From NCBI GenBank assembly GCA_002717185.1, contig PBDC01000036.1, positions 1 through 45,990 of the forward strand: 45,990 nucleotides of DNA, given 5' to 3'. Numbering within the stretch: the first letter of the stretch is position 1; every line of letters begins with the position of its first letter. A model generated the notes under the pieces. It saw only the letters and a list, made by a program, of their open reading frames with translations, ran no database searches and had not been told where the DNA came from. Below, in pieces: positions 20,080 through 28,516 of this stretch. Origin of the DNA: Rhodospirillaceae bacterium (lineage in GTDB: Bacteria; Pseudomonadota; Alphaproteobacteria; UBA8366; GCA-2717185). A program made the position numbers and the translations under genes.

Positions 20080-20985
20080 TCAGTCGCGCGGCCCCACCTC
20101 TACGCCTGTCATTTTTTCGTACAGCGTAACCAGTGAACTGCCATCATTCTTGTTGAGGCCCGCCGCACGGCCCATCTGATAGACCTGCTGCGAAGCGGCA
20201 GCCATGAACATAGGCACCCCAAGCGCCTTGGCGAACGCGGTCTCTAGCTCCTGGTCCTTGTAGGAAATATCGATCGTGCCACCAGGCGCGAAATCGCCGC
20301 TTAGCATGCGCGGTGCAACGGACTGAAAGCTGGCACTGTTACCAGTACTGACACTAATCACATCAACCATCTGCTGCGGATCGAGTCCTGCCTTGGTACC
20401 CAATGCCATCGCTTCGGCAATGACGACGCGGGTGACCTGGGTAATCATGTTGTTGCATAGTTTCATGGCGAGGCCCTGACCGATCCCGCCCATGTAGAAA
20501 ACCTTTGCCGACATGGCCTCGAAATAGGGTCTGCAGGCCTCAACAACATCCGCATCACCACCGCAAATGATCGATAGATCACCGGATTCGGCCCTCGGCA
20601 CGCCACCGCTTACCGGGGCATCGAGCATCTTTATGCCCTTTTCCGCCAGAATGTCATGCAGTTCTTTGACCATAATAGGATCAACCGTGGCGCTGCAAAC
20701 AAAGGTATCGCCTTCCTGTGCGCCTTCAAGGATGCCACCGTCACCGAGCACAACGTCGCGGACCTGTGCTGTAGTCTCTACAATACAAATGACCGTAGAG
20801 GCTCCCTGGGCAACACCAGCTGGACCGTTGGCGATCGTTGCGCCAAGCCCGGCGAACCGTTCATTCTTCAGTGGATCGATATCGTAGGCGACCATTTCAA
20901 AATCAGCTTTTAGAAGGTTGGCGGCCATACCGCCGCCCATCATACCCATACCAATGAAACCTACTTTGTTGTTACGGTCGCTCAT
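20080..20985 (-). CDS. NAD(P)-dependent dehydrogenase, 3-hydroxyisobutyrate dehydrogenase family
   Basis: A 301-residue beta-hydroxyacid dehydrogenase. The Rossmann motif GFIGMGMMGGGMAANLL begins at residue 9, the substrate-binding motif DAPVSGGVPRAESGDLS follows, and the catalytic lysine is in GQGLAMKLCNN. Family members oxidise 3-hydroxyisobutyrate, tartronate semialdehyde, 2-(hydroxymethyl)glutarate and similar acids; the exact substrate is open. Its start overlaps the stop of the upstream SDR by 4 bases, so the two dehydrogenases are co-expressed and may act in sequence. Confidence 0.9.
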   Translation of the reverse strand: MSDRNNKVGFIGMGMMGGGMAANLLKADFEMVAYDIDPLKNERFAGLGATIANGPAGVAQGASTVICIVETTAQVRDVVLGDGGILEGAQEGDTFVCSATVDPIMVKELHDILAEKGIKMLDAPVSGGVPRAESGDLSIICGGDADVVEACRPYFEAMSAKVFYMGGIGQGLAMKLCNNMITQVTRVVIAEAMALGTKAGLDPQQMVDVISVSTGNSASFQSVAPRMLSGDFAPGGTIDISYKDQELETAFAKALGVPMFMAAASQQVYQMGRAAGLNKNDGSSLVTLYEKMTGVEVGPRD

Positions 20986-21749
20986 GACAGTCCTCCCGTT
21001 ACGTCGATGGTCAATCCGGTGACAAAATCTGCGTCACTCGATAGCAGGAAGGCAATAACACCCGCCTGATCCCGTGCGGTAGCCACTCTCTTGAGTGGAA
21101 CCTTCTCAATCTCCGCCGCCTGGCTCTCTGCACTACGCTTTTCCCAATGCGGCATTAATCGCTCCGTCAGTGTTAGGCTCGGCGCGATGGCGTTCACATT
21201 TATTCCTTTGGGACCTAATTCCAGCGAAAGCTTTCGCGTCAGCGCGATAATACCCCCCTTAGCCGCCGCGTAGGCGCTACTGCTAGAGATGCTGAGGCCC
21301 CGACCGGCTATCGATGCCAGGCTGACGATCTTGCCGCTACCAGCCTTCTTCATGCCGGGGATAATTGCGTTACAGAACAAAAAAGTAGCGCTTAAGTTGA
21401 AGTCAATTAGCTTCTGCCAATCTTCGAAGCTCATTTCATCAATCGTCATGCCGGGATGCTCGACGATCGTGCTGCCACCGACAGCATTCACTAGCAGATC
21501 AATCCTGCCATATTTACTCTCGACATCAACGATCAGAGCACGCACTTGGCCTTCGTCCATCGCATCAATGCATCGTCCATCGACAGCCCCCGCCTCACCT
21601 GAAAGTGCCGATACCATGTTGTCAATTCGCGCCTGATCAATTTCAACCGCAACTACCGTCGCGCCCTCCTTGACGAGAATATCCGTTGTCGCCCTGCCAA
21701 TGCCGGCGCCCGCAGCGGTAATTACCGCAATCTTGCCTTCAAACCGCAT
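20982..21749 (-). CDS. SDR family oxidoreductase
   Basis: A 255-residue classical short-chain dehydrogenase. The cofactor loop is TAAGAGIGRAT (residues 11-21), with NAVGG in place of the usual NNAG-type motif, and the catalytic triad is Ser in SLASIAG with Tyr and Lys in YAAAKGG. The acidic residue after strand 2 (AVEIDQ) suggests NAD preference. GGAGAGAG lies just upstream of the ATG. It begins 59 bases after the MFS permease stop on the same strand and overlaps the next gene, so MFS-SDR-dehydrogenase is probably one transcription unit. Confidence 0.93.
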   Translation of the reverse strand: MRFEGKIAVITAAGAGIGRATTDILVKEGATVVAVEIDQARIDNMVSALSGEAGAVDGRCIDAMDEGQVRALIVDVESKYGRIDLLVNAVGGSTIVEHPGMTIDEMSFEDWQKLIDFNLSATFLFCNAIIPGMKKAGSGKIVSLASIAGRGLSISSSSAYAAAKGGIIALTRKLSLELGPKGINVNAIAPSLTLTERLMPHWEKRSAESQAAEIEKVPLKRVATARDQAGVIAFLLSSDADFVTGLTIDVTGGLS

Positions 21750-21808
21750 TTTTCTCTCTCCTGCTTACTGTTTTAAATATGTTAGGAGGCGGGAGACGCC
21801 GCGCAAAA

Positions 21809-23407
21809 TTATCGCGTCCGCCGTTTACCCGACCCCATGCGCCAGGCTGGTACTAAAGCCAAAAGGAACACAACAGCCAAGATCAAGAAACCATCCTTGA
21901 ACCCCAGTGTATTGGCTTGCGCCTCGATGACCTGGCCCAGAAAATGTAGTGCGCCTGGCTGGTGGAAGGCCTCCGCAACGCCGCCCTGCTGCAACAGGCC
22001 GGTGACCTGCCCAAGCAGCTCGCGGCTGGCGCTGTTTTGCGAGGTCTGCGTCGCGGTAAAGGAGATGCTATGGAACTCTGTGCGCTGTTCCATGAAGACG
22101 ACGATCAAGTTCACCCCGAAGGCACCACCCATCAGCCGGACAAAGTTAATGGTCCCGGCGCCCTGATCGAGCTGCTCCGGTGGCAAGGCAGCCAAAGCTG
22201 AAACATTGATCGCCGGAATCATAATACTGAACCCAAGCCGCCCGATTACCCCGAAGAAAGCCAACGTCCAAAAGGCGGTGTTCACATCAGTCGTCACGAA
22301 CAGGATCATTCCAAAGGCAAAAAGCGCCAGACCAATCATCGCCAAGTAACGGATCGGGAAGTTGTCGACCAGCCGACCCATTACCGGATAAAGGCACATG
22401 ACGACGATCCCCGCCGGAACAGTCACCATGCCGGCCGCAGTCGGGGTAAAGTCCTGCACGGTCTGCACAAAGACGGGGATGATATAGGTCGAACCGAAAT
22501 TTCCTGCACCAAACACGAAACCGAGGATGGCCGCGATGACGAATTGCTGATGTTTGAAGACCGCGAAATTGAGGATTGGCGCCGGCGAGCGGTATTGCGA
22601 AACGACAAAGGCTGTCGCCAGCCCGCCACCAAGCAGAAAGAGCCCCATAATCCTGTCGGAGACCCAGCCGTCGTGCTGACCATTCGCGATAGCCGTCATT
22701 AGACAGACGATCGCAAGGCAAACCAGAATATAACCCGACCAGTCGAAGGGAGGACGTTTCACAGTTGGGTCCTTGGTCGGCATAAACAGCACTGCCATCA
22801 GCATCGCTAGGCCGGCGACAGGTAGCGGAATGAAAAATACGTGCCGCCAACTGATCCAATCGATTGTTATACCACCGACGACTGGTCCCATGATTGGCGC
22901 GATCATAATACCCATGGCGTAAAGGCTCATCGCGAGCCCGCGCTGATCCGCGGGATAGGCACGGAAAATCACCACCAATGTAACCGGCTGCACGGCGCCT
23001 GCAGCGAAACCCTGTACGACACGTCCAAAGATTAGGATGTCAATATTCGGGGCACCGGCACAGATAAGCGATCCGACGAAAAATATGGCGACAGCCGCAA
23101 GGTAACCAACCCGCGCGCCCATCGCCGCAATAATCCAAGCACCCAGCAACTGACTGGCCGTCATGGTGGCTAGGAAGGCAGAGGCCATCCATTGCGCCTG
23201 ATCCTGGCCAACCCCATAGGTGCCCATGATGCTGGGCACAGCCACATTGGCCATGGTCGAAGCCAGTATCATGACCATTGAACCCATCATACCGGTCAGC
23301 GTCACGAGCCAGCGATAGGACGGCCCATACCGTGCGAACAGGGTATCGATGCTTTCGGTTGCCAAGGTTGATTTGACCTTCAGGGATGGCGCAGCGTTTC
23401 GCCGCAA
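21809..23407 (-). CDS. DHA2-family MFS transporter (EmrB/QacA type, 14 TM)
   Basis: A membrane protein of up to 532 residues with the 14-helix pattern of the DHA2 drug:H+ antiporters. The motifs MVMILASTMANVAVPSIMG in helix 1, QWMASAFLATMTASQLLGAW in helix 2 and the antiporter motif C GIMIAPIMGPVVGG are clear. In EmrB systems a periplasmic adaptor (EmrA) is a partner; none is adjacent here. The start is uncertain: the frame opens with a TTG at 23407 and another TTG at 23365 is better placed relative to the first helix and an AAGG. The position before the SDR and dehydrogenase suggests substrate or product transport in the same pathway. Confidence 0.9.
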   Translation of the reverse strand: MRRNAAPSLKVKSTLATESIDTLFARYGPSYRWLVTLTGMMGSMVMILASTMANVAVPSIMGTYGVGQDQAQWMASAFLATMTASQLLGAWIIAAMGARVGYLAAVAIFFVGSLICAGAPNIDILIFGRVVQGFAAGAVQPVTLVVIFRAYPADQRGLAMSLYAMGIMIAPIMGPVVGGITIDWISWRHVFFIPLPVAGLAMLMAVLFMPTKDPTVKRPPFDWSGYILVCLAIVCLMTAIANGQHDGWVSDRIMGLFLLGGGLATAFVVSQYRSPAPILNFAVFKHQQFVIAAILGFVFGAGNFGSTYIIPVFVQTVQDFTPTAAGMVTVPAGIVVMCLYPVMGRLVDNFPIRYLAMIGLALFAFGMILFVTTDVNTAFWTLAFFGVIGRLGFSIMIPAINVSALAALPPEQLDQGAGTINFVRLMGGAFGVNLIVVFMEQRTEFHSISFTATQTSQNSASRELLGQVTGLLQQGGVAEAFHQPGALHFLGQVIEAQANTLGFKDGFLILAVVFLLALVPAWRMGSGKRRTR

Positions 23408-23552
23408 GGCCTTACAATACTACCCAAACCAAAGCGGGGGTCAGGGTCGATAGGATTACGGCCAAGGGTGGGGGAATAAGCATCGGCCTCGTTTTTAAAA
23501 CACAGAGCGATTGGACTGTAGACGCCTTTGCATCTCCCGGGCAATTCACGTC

Positions 23553-23815
23553 TTAAAACACCAGTTCGGTGGGCTCGCCTGCCGAGACAGCGCAATTATA
23601 AAGCTGTCTGAGCCTGGCGGAATTACGGGTGAACATCTCGAAACATTCAGCCAAATCGTCATAAGTGCCCCGCTGTACAGCGTTGGCGTGGAGGCTGGCG
23701 ATTCACGCCAACAAACCGTCGCCGAACGGCGTGAAGGGATTGAGGATATTGTTGGAGTATGGCGAGCAGTTGGCACCACGGTAGGCCAGTGCGTTTTTTT
23801 TGTTGGCCCACCAGA
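23553..23815 (-). pseudogene. Decayed C-terminus of a cytosine-deaminase-like amidohydrolase
   Basis: The minus-strand frame just after the CoA-transferase gene reads G-A-N-C-S-P-Y-S-N-N-I-L-N-P-F-T-P-F-G-D-G, then a TGA at 23703-23705, then IASLHANAVQRGTYDDLAEC and ends with SAGEPTELVF and a TAA. This is the end pattern of amidohydrolases of the cytosine deaminase group, where a late S-N-N/P-F-x-x-F-G-D-G loop, an A-x-L-x-A-N helix and an A-V-G-x-P-A-D-L-V tail are typical. The N-terminal metal-binding parts are missing and an 8-base A tract (minus strand) marks the left limit of similarity. The TGA is a nonsense mutation here, not a selenocysteine site, because no catalytic residue is expected at that point. 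Confidence 0.6.
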
Positions 23816-25009
23816 TCAGAACACGCCCTCTTCGCGCAGCGTCTCAATCTCTGCTGCATCAAAGCCAGCCTGCGTCAATACTTCTTCTGTATGTTCTCCC
23901 ACTTCCGGCGGTGGTCGTCCGATAGAGCCCCCCCCATGAGCAAGAGTAAAGCCAGTGCCGACCAATGTTATCGGACCATCGGGGCCTTCTGTCTGTTGCA
24001 GTACCTCTCGGTGAACAAGCTGCGGATGGTTGACTGCATCGGCTATAGAATAAATTCGCGATGCCGGTGCATCAGCCTCGGCAAGTCTCGCTTCCCAGGT
24101 TTCCGCATTCGCTTCCGAGAATACGGCCTCAATGATCTCACGTAACGGTACTTCGTTTTCGATCCGCGTCTGCCAATCGGCAAAACGCGGATCGTCTAGC
24201 AAGTCTGAGCGGCCGATCGCTTTCATCAATCCTTCGAACTGCCCATCGCTGTTCACCGCCAACAGTATGTAGCCGTCCTTCACTTTGAAAAGGTTCGCAG
24301 TCGGCTTCCGGCTAATCGCCATATTGCCGAACTGCCCCTGTTCGTGCCCCGCGACCGTATAATCAGCGACCCCGGGCGAGAGAAAGGTCAGCGTCGAATC
24401 GAGCATGGATACGTCGATCATCTGACCCCTGCCAGTTTGATCGCGCTGACGGATTGCGCTGGCGATGGCGAAGGCACCGGTCATACCGGTTAACGCATCG
24501 CAAACAGCAAAACCTGCCCGCGTCGGCCCCATCTCCTCGTGACCTGTGATAGACATGATGCCGGAGACCGCCTGTATCTTACCATCATATGCCGGCGTGT
24601 TCTTTTCCGGCCCACTTTGCCCGAAGCCCGACAAGGCGCAAAATATCAGCTTCGGATTTATTGCCGACAACGCCTCATAGCCGATCCCCAAGCGGTCCAT
24701 GACCCCTGGCCGGAAGTTCTCCATGACCACGTCGGCGTCCTTGGTCAATCGCTTTATGACTTCAATAGATTTTGGGTTTTTCAAGTCAAACGAGACATCC
24801 CGTTTATTGGCGTTGACAGCCATCCAACCCGGCGACATCGACTTACCCACCCATTCATCGTTCGGCACGGAGCGGCGAAAATCTTCACCGCCCGGCCGCT
24901 CGACTTTGATGACATCTGCTCCCATCAGAGACAGTTGATAGCTTGCGAAGGGGCCTGCAAAAACCTGGGTGAAGTCCAGGATGCGTATACCGTCGAAGGG
25001 TTTGCTCAT
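23816..25009 (-). CDS. CaiB/BaiF family CoA-transferase (class III)
   Basis: A 397-residue class III CoA-transferase that moves CoA between acyl-CoA and a free acid. The opening FDGIRILDFTQVFAGPFASYQL, the VVMENFRPGVMDRLG segment, CALSGFGQSGP and the catalytic aspartate in AVCDALTGMTGAF are all family hallmarks; length is normal. The ATG lies 3 bases after the stop of the selenoprotein gene, so amidase-selenoprotein-CoA-transferase form one operon. The acid that is activated is unknown. Confidence 0.94.
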   Translation of the reverse strand: MSKPFDGIRILDFTQVFAGPFASYQLSLMGADVIKVERPGGEDFRRSVPNDEWVGKSMSPGWMAVNANKRDVSFDLKNPKSIEVIKRLTKDADVVMENFRPGVMDRLGIGYEALSAINPKLIFCALSGFGQSGPEKNTPAYDGKIQAVSGIMSITGHEEMGPTRAGFAVCDALTGMTGAFAIASAIRQRDQTGRGQMIDVSMLDSTLTFLSPGVADYTVAGHEQGQFGNMAISRKPTANLFKVKDGYILLAVNSDGQFEGLMKAIGRSDLLDDPRFADWQTRIENEVPLREIIEAVFSEANAETWEARLAEADAPASRIYSIADAVNHPQLVHREVLQQTEGPDGPITLVGTGFTLAHGGGSIGRPPPEVGEHTEEVLTQAGFDAAEIETLREEGVF

Positions 25010-25012
25010 CCC

Positions 25013-25966
25013 TTACTCCGCCGCCGAGACCTTAAGTCCAGCTTCTTGCCGTTGCTTGGCAGCAACGCGCTTGACCTCGTCAAAGGCCTCACGTCGCTTC
25101 TGTAGTTCCTCCTCAGACATTTGCTCAACATTACTGAAATCGATTTTCCAGAGGCTGTCCTCGTTCCATCGCAGTGGCGACTGTACCGTCGTACGCGGTC
25201 CAACCGCCGTTTCCAGGACGCGTAACGCCAGATCTAGGGTGAATTCCTGTGACCCTGGGTCATTCGGCTTGCCAGCGGCGTTGCCGAGTGGGAAGTCACT
25301 GAACAGGAAACGCGGCACACCGCACTGTTCAACAATGTCCTTGGCGCATCCCATGACGACCGTAGGGATACCGTTCTCTTCAAGGTAGCGTGAAATCAGA
25401 CTCACGGTCTGATGACACACCGGTCAATTAGCGACAATGACCGCGGCGTCAGCCTCGTCTTCACGGACCCGCGCCAGAATGTCACGGCAGTCCTGTTCAA
25501 TCGTGGTGACCTGGCTTCGGTTAGTAGGCGCACCATGGAAGCGTGGTGCAACTTCACCAATCCGGCCGGCTTCCGCGGCTTTATGTAATTGGCCCAGCGG
25601 GAAGTATGTGTTGATGTCTTCCGCCGTAGTGTATTTGCGATCATAGCCGAGATGCGAGATACGCAGGTCGTGTTCCTTATCGGTCTCGCCCGAATACACC
25701 TTGTAGAATTTTGCGGATGCATTATACGCGGCGCCTGGGCCCTGATCACCCTTGTCGCTTTGGTAAGGGCCGGCTGTAGTCACAAGTGCAAGCCGCGACT
25801 CCGATAATGGCTTTTTTAGAGGCGCAAACGGCACATCGGCGTATTGCGCCCAGCGATAGGGATTACCGTAACCAAGCGCCAAATAATATGACGTAATTCG
25901 ATGGATATACGGAACCGGCATATCATGCGGCGCAGCAAACCCCAGCGCAGCTTCTTGTTCGGTCAT
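25013..25966 (-). CDS. Selenoprotein of the GrdB/PrdB reductase family, with in-frame UGA
   Basis: Standard gene calling would give two genes (25424-25966 and 25013-25420), but they lie in one frame separated by a single TGA at 25424-25426. Read through with selenocysteine at residue 181 the product is 317 residues, similar to the selenoprotein B family of glycine/betaine/sarcosine/D-proline reductases. The N-terminal part holds PFAPLKKPLSESRLALVTTA, a known family segment, and the active site reads V-A-N-Sec-P-V-C-H-Q-T, a redox Sec-x-x-Cys motif followed by the helix ISRYLEENGIPTVVMG. A strong SECIS-like hairpin follows the UGA at once. GrdB is usually longer and works with GrdA and GrdC/D; none is here, so the physiological reaction is open. 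Amidase lies upstream and CoA-transferase 3 bases downstream. Confidence 0.9.
25387..25426 (-). promoter_or_regulatory. Bacterial SECIS element directly after the UGA codon
   Basis: On the minus-strand mRNA, the UGA (25426-25424) is followed by CC and then a hairpin: GGUGUG pairs with CACGCU (one G-U and one U-G pair), then a 2x2 internal loop, then a perfect 7-bp helix AUCAGAC/GUCUGAU closed by the 5-base loop CGUGA (25406-25402). The apical loop starts 17 bases after UGA and its second base is G. These match the published bacterial SECIS rules (UGA-to-loop distance 16-37, G within the first two loop bases, small loop). It would recruit SelB with Sec-tRNA to decode UGA. Confidence 0.85.
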
Positions 25967-26025
25967 AAAACCTTCCTTTGAAACAAAATTATAGAAACCA
26001 AGGCCTCATTATAGGACGCGATTGC

Positions 26026-27423
26026 TCAAGCTGCGAGTTTCGGATCTATTGGCAATTTCGGAAGTCCCATTTCCATTTCAAACGCTGATGCGAACTGAAG
26101 CAAATCCGCCTCGCCTCGTGGCCTGCCCACAAACTGCATGCCGACAGGCAGACCGGATTTCGTAAAGCCGCATGGCAACGAGATTGCTGGACAACTCGTT
26201 AGAGTAATGGCGTAAGTCAGTGCCAGCCATTCGACATAGCTGGTCATTTGCTTACCGTTTATCTCCTCCAAGTAGCGTATCCCAACGGGGAATGGTGGCA
26301 CCGCGACGCAGGGGGTCGCTAACACGTCATGGTGACCGAAGAACGCAGCCATATCGGAACACAGCGCAGCGCGTTGTCGTTCTGCCAAACCAACGTCACT
26401 GGTCTTGAGCGCTAGCCCCTGTTCGATATTGCCTATCACTTCGGGCTTTAGTTTTTCGCGGTGTTCGTTGAGGGTCTCCTCAAATACCGTCGCGTAGGAC
26501 GCTGCGCGCAAGGTTGCAAAGGCCCCGTGCGACGCTGAAAAATCAGGACAGTTATCGGTGACGTCGGTACCAACATTTTCAAGCTTGCGAATAGCGGCGG
26601 AGCAAATCGCAGCGACCTCAGCGTCTACGGGGGTTATCCCCAGATCATGCGAAAAACCAACACGGGTAGGAGCCTTCGGGCTAGACGCTGCGGAGACATA
26701 GCTGTCAGCCGGTACATTATAGGTTAAAGGATCACGTCGGTCGTAGCCGCACATGGCATCAAGGAATAGACCGACATCGGCAACGTCCCGTCCCATCGGG
26801 CCGTCTACCCACATCGGCGTAAAAGGTTCCAGTGTCGGACCATGCGGGACCCGACCTGGCCCGGGACGAAAACCCACAACGTTACAAAATGCCGCTGGAA
26901 TGCGTAGGGACCCACCGAGGTCGGACCCGGTGGCAAGCCAGGCCATGCCCGTGGCCAAAGCGACGGCCGAACCGCCCGACGATCCACCGCAGGTCTTCGT
27001 TGTGTCGTAGGGATTTACTGTGCGGCCAAAAACCTCATTGAACGTATTGGCGCCGGCACCAAATTCCGGCGTGTTCGACTTGCCCATCACAAGGGCGCCG
27101 TTGCTCTCTAGCTTATCGATCAAAAAGTTCGACGTTTCTGGGACATAATCGCTGAAAGCCAGCGACCCGTAAGTCGTTCGTACCCCAGCCACGTCTACCA
27201 GGTCCTTGGCCAGGATTGGCAAGCCAGAGAGAAGACTATCATCGGACACAGAGGTCATCCGCTTTCGCGCTCGGTCAGCACAAAGCGTCGGCACGGCGTT
27301 TACCGCACCGTTCACCTCTTCGATCCGCGCGACGGCCGCATCTATCAACTCAAGCGGGGCGATTTCCTTGCGACGCAAGCGCGCGACAATTTCGCGGGCC
27401 GTTGCGGCAATTAGTTCATTCAT
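26026..27423 (-). CDS. Amidase (amidase signature family)
   Basis: A 465-residue amidase with the Ser-cisSer-Lys triad: Lys73 in ILAKDL, cis-Ser148 in CGGSSGGS and nucleophile Ser172 in GSDLGGSLR, with the same spacing as in fatty acid amide hydrolase (75 and 24 residues). It releases ammonia or an amine from an amide. It is not GatA by context, since no gatB or gatC is near. The ATG at 27423 is chosen because the product then starts MNELIAATAREIVARLRR like other members; an upstream in-frame start at 27450 is less likely. It is the first gene of the amidase-selenoprotein-CoA-transferase operon, 59 bases before the selenoprotein start. Confidence 0.93.
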   Translation of the reverse strand: MNELIAATAREIVARLRRKEIAPLELIDAAVARIEEVNGAVNAVPTLCADRARKRMTSVSDDSLLSGLPILAKDLVDVAGVRTTYGSLAFSDYVPETSNFLIDKLESNGALVMGKSNTPEFGAGANTFNEVFGRTVNPYDTTKTCGGSSGGSAVALATGMAWLATGSDLGGSLRIPAAFCNVVGFRPGPGRVPHGPTLEPFTPMWVDGPMGRDVADVGLFLDAMCGYDRRDPLTYNVPADSYVSAASSPKAPTRVGFSHDLGITPVDAEVAAICSAAIRKLENVGTDVTDNCPDFSASHGAFATLRAASYATVFEETLNEHREKLKPEVIGNIEQGLALKTSDVGLAERQRAALCSDMAAFFGHHDVLATPCVAVPPFPVGIRYLEEINGKQMTSYVEWLALTYAITLTSCPAISLPCGFTKSGLPVGMQFVGRPRGEADLLQFASAFEMEMGLPKLPIDPKLAA

Positions 27424-27515
27424 GGCTTCCGTCCTTCCGATTGGCAACAAGCGAACACTATATCTTGATAATCACTGCGCTATAATCATGGAAATCAGAA
27501 TAGTGAGGACAAATC

Positions 27516-27911
27516 ATGAGTATCACCGAATTGGATCGACCAAGCGGTGCCACAGTCGAACTACTTCAAGCAATAGGTAAAGCCTTCAACAGCCACGATG
27601 TAGACGCCATTGTCGATCACTTTGCCGATGACGGAATTTTCGACAACGCTATGGGACCGAATATCCACGGCGAGCGCCATACCGGAAAGGACATGCTTCG
27701 ATCCATGTTCACAGACCTGTTTACGCGCTGCCCGGACATTCAATGGCACGCAATCGACGATCGGGTCGATGGTGATAAAGGTTTCTCTGAGTGGCGCCGG
27801 CAAGCGACCCTGCCAGACGGTAGCAAGCAGGATTGGCTCGGCCTCGATATCTTTACGATCCGAGATGGCAAAATCGCCAAAAAAGATACTTACTTTAAGA
27901 TTGTGATATGA
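27516..27911 (+). CDS. SnoaL/NTF2-like protein
   Basis: A 131-residue protein of the NTF2-like cone fold (SnoaL-like polyketide cyclase or ketosteroid isomerase relatives). It shows the helical start AIGKAFNSHDVDAIVDHFAD, the DDGIFDNAMGPNIHGERHTG turn region, the FTDLFTRCPDIQW strand and the closing FTIRDGKIAKKDTYFKIV, all typical. The fold is widespread and function cannot be read from it. It is divergent from the amidase, and the 92 bases between them hold both promoters. GAGG lies upstream of the ATG. Confidence 0.88.
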   Translation: MSITELDRPSGATVELLQAIGKAFNSHDVDAIVDHFADDGIFDNAMGPNIHGERHTGKDMLRSMFTDLFTRCPDIQWHAIDDRVDGDKGFSEWRRQATLPDGSKQDWLGLDIFTIRDGKIAKKDTYFKIVI

Positions 27912-28048
27912 TTGATTGTGGATGGGTAGCGCTTGCGGCAAAAATTTTAGCCTCGGGCACAACGCCGATTTGATGGCGTCCCTAACTAAACCTAGAGTTG
28001 GCCTCCGATGGTGAGGAAAAGCCCTTAGCTTATTTTACCGACATCGTG

Positions 28049-28471
28049 CTAACTGGCAGAAGTGGGAATTCCGCGCAAACGGGCACGATAATCAGTCCCC
28101 TCCGAATAGCTTTCAACCCAATCTGACTCCGGCTGTCGCAATGCGAGTTCATCGCTAATTTCAACATCATCAAAACCACAATCAAGTGCATAACGGAACT
28201 GGTCGGAAATCAGATGGCCGCTGGCTCGCAGATGTCCTTTGAAGCCTGCCCTTCGCAATCGGCGCGCCAGCGAAAACCCACGGCCATCAGAAAAAGTCGG
28301 AAATGAGATACAAATCAGTCGCAGATCTGGCAGTCGATCGCGAATGCTCTCAAGGTCGGCGTCTGGTGGCAGCGTCAATAGCGCTATACTTTTAGGGTTT
28401 TCTGCACCGATAAACATTGACGCGGGCGACAAGAGCGAGGATTTAAACCCATCGCGGGTGACAATCGGCAT
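28049..28471 (-). CDS. DUF934 domain protein of sulfite assimilation clusters
   Basis: A 140-residue protein of the DUF934 family. The diagnostic SFPTFSDGRGFSLARRLRR, the following GFKGHLRASGHLISDQFR and the CGFDDVEI segment are present. DUF934 genes sit almost always next to cysI, cysH or cysG in proteobacteria and are taken as an accessory factor of assimilatory sulfate or sulfite reduction; the biochemical role is not established. The ATG at 28471 is preceded by GGAGGAAGT. It is the last gene of cysG-DUF2849-cysI-DUF934, 45 bases after cysI. A cysH gene, often next to it, is not present. Confidence 0.92.
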   Translation of the reverse strand: MPIVTRDGFKSSLLSPASMFIGAENPKSIALLTLPPDADLESIRDRLPDLRLICISFPTFSDGRGFSLARRLRRAGFKGHLRASGHLISDQFRYALDCGFDDVEISDELALRQPESDWVESYSEGTDYRARLRGIPTSAS

Positions 28472-28516
28472 ACTTCCTCCCTTTAGAGCGTTCCCTTGGT
28501 TGACCAAACAAAGCTT

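Noticed and set aside
23703..23705. In-frame TGA in the deaminase remnant as a second selenocysteine codon
   Set aside because: The rest of the gene is missing, no catalytic Cys is expected at this position and no SECIS-like hairpin follows. It is a nonsense mutation in a pseudogene.
23511..23939. 142-codon plus-strand frame after the MFS gene
   Set aside because: It overlaps the CoA-transferase C-terminus and the deaminase remnant on the minus strand; both explain the open frame.
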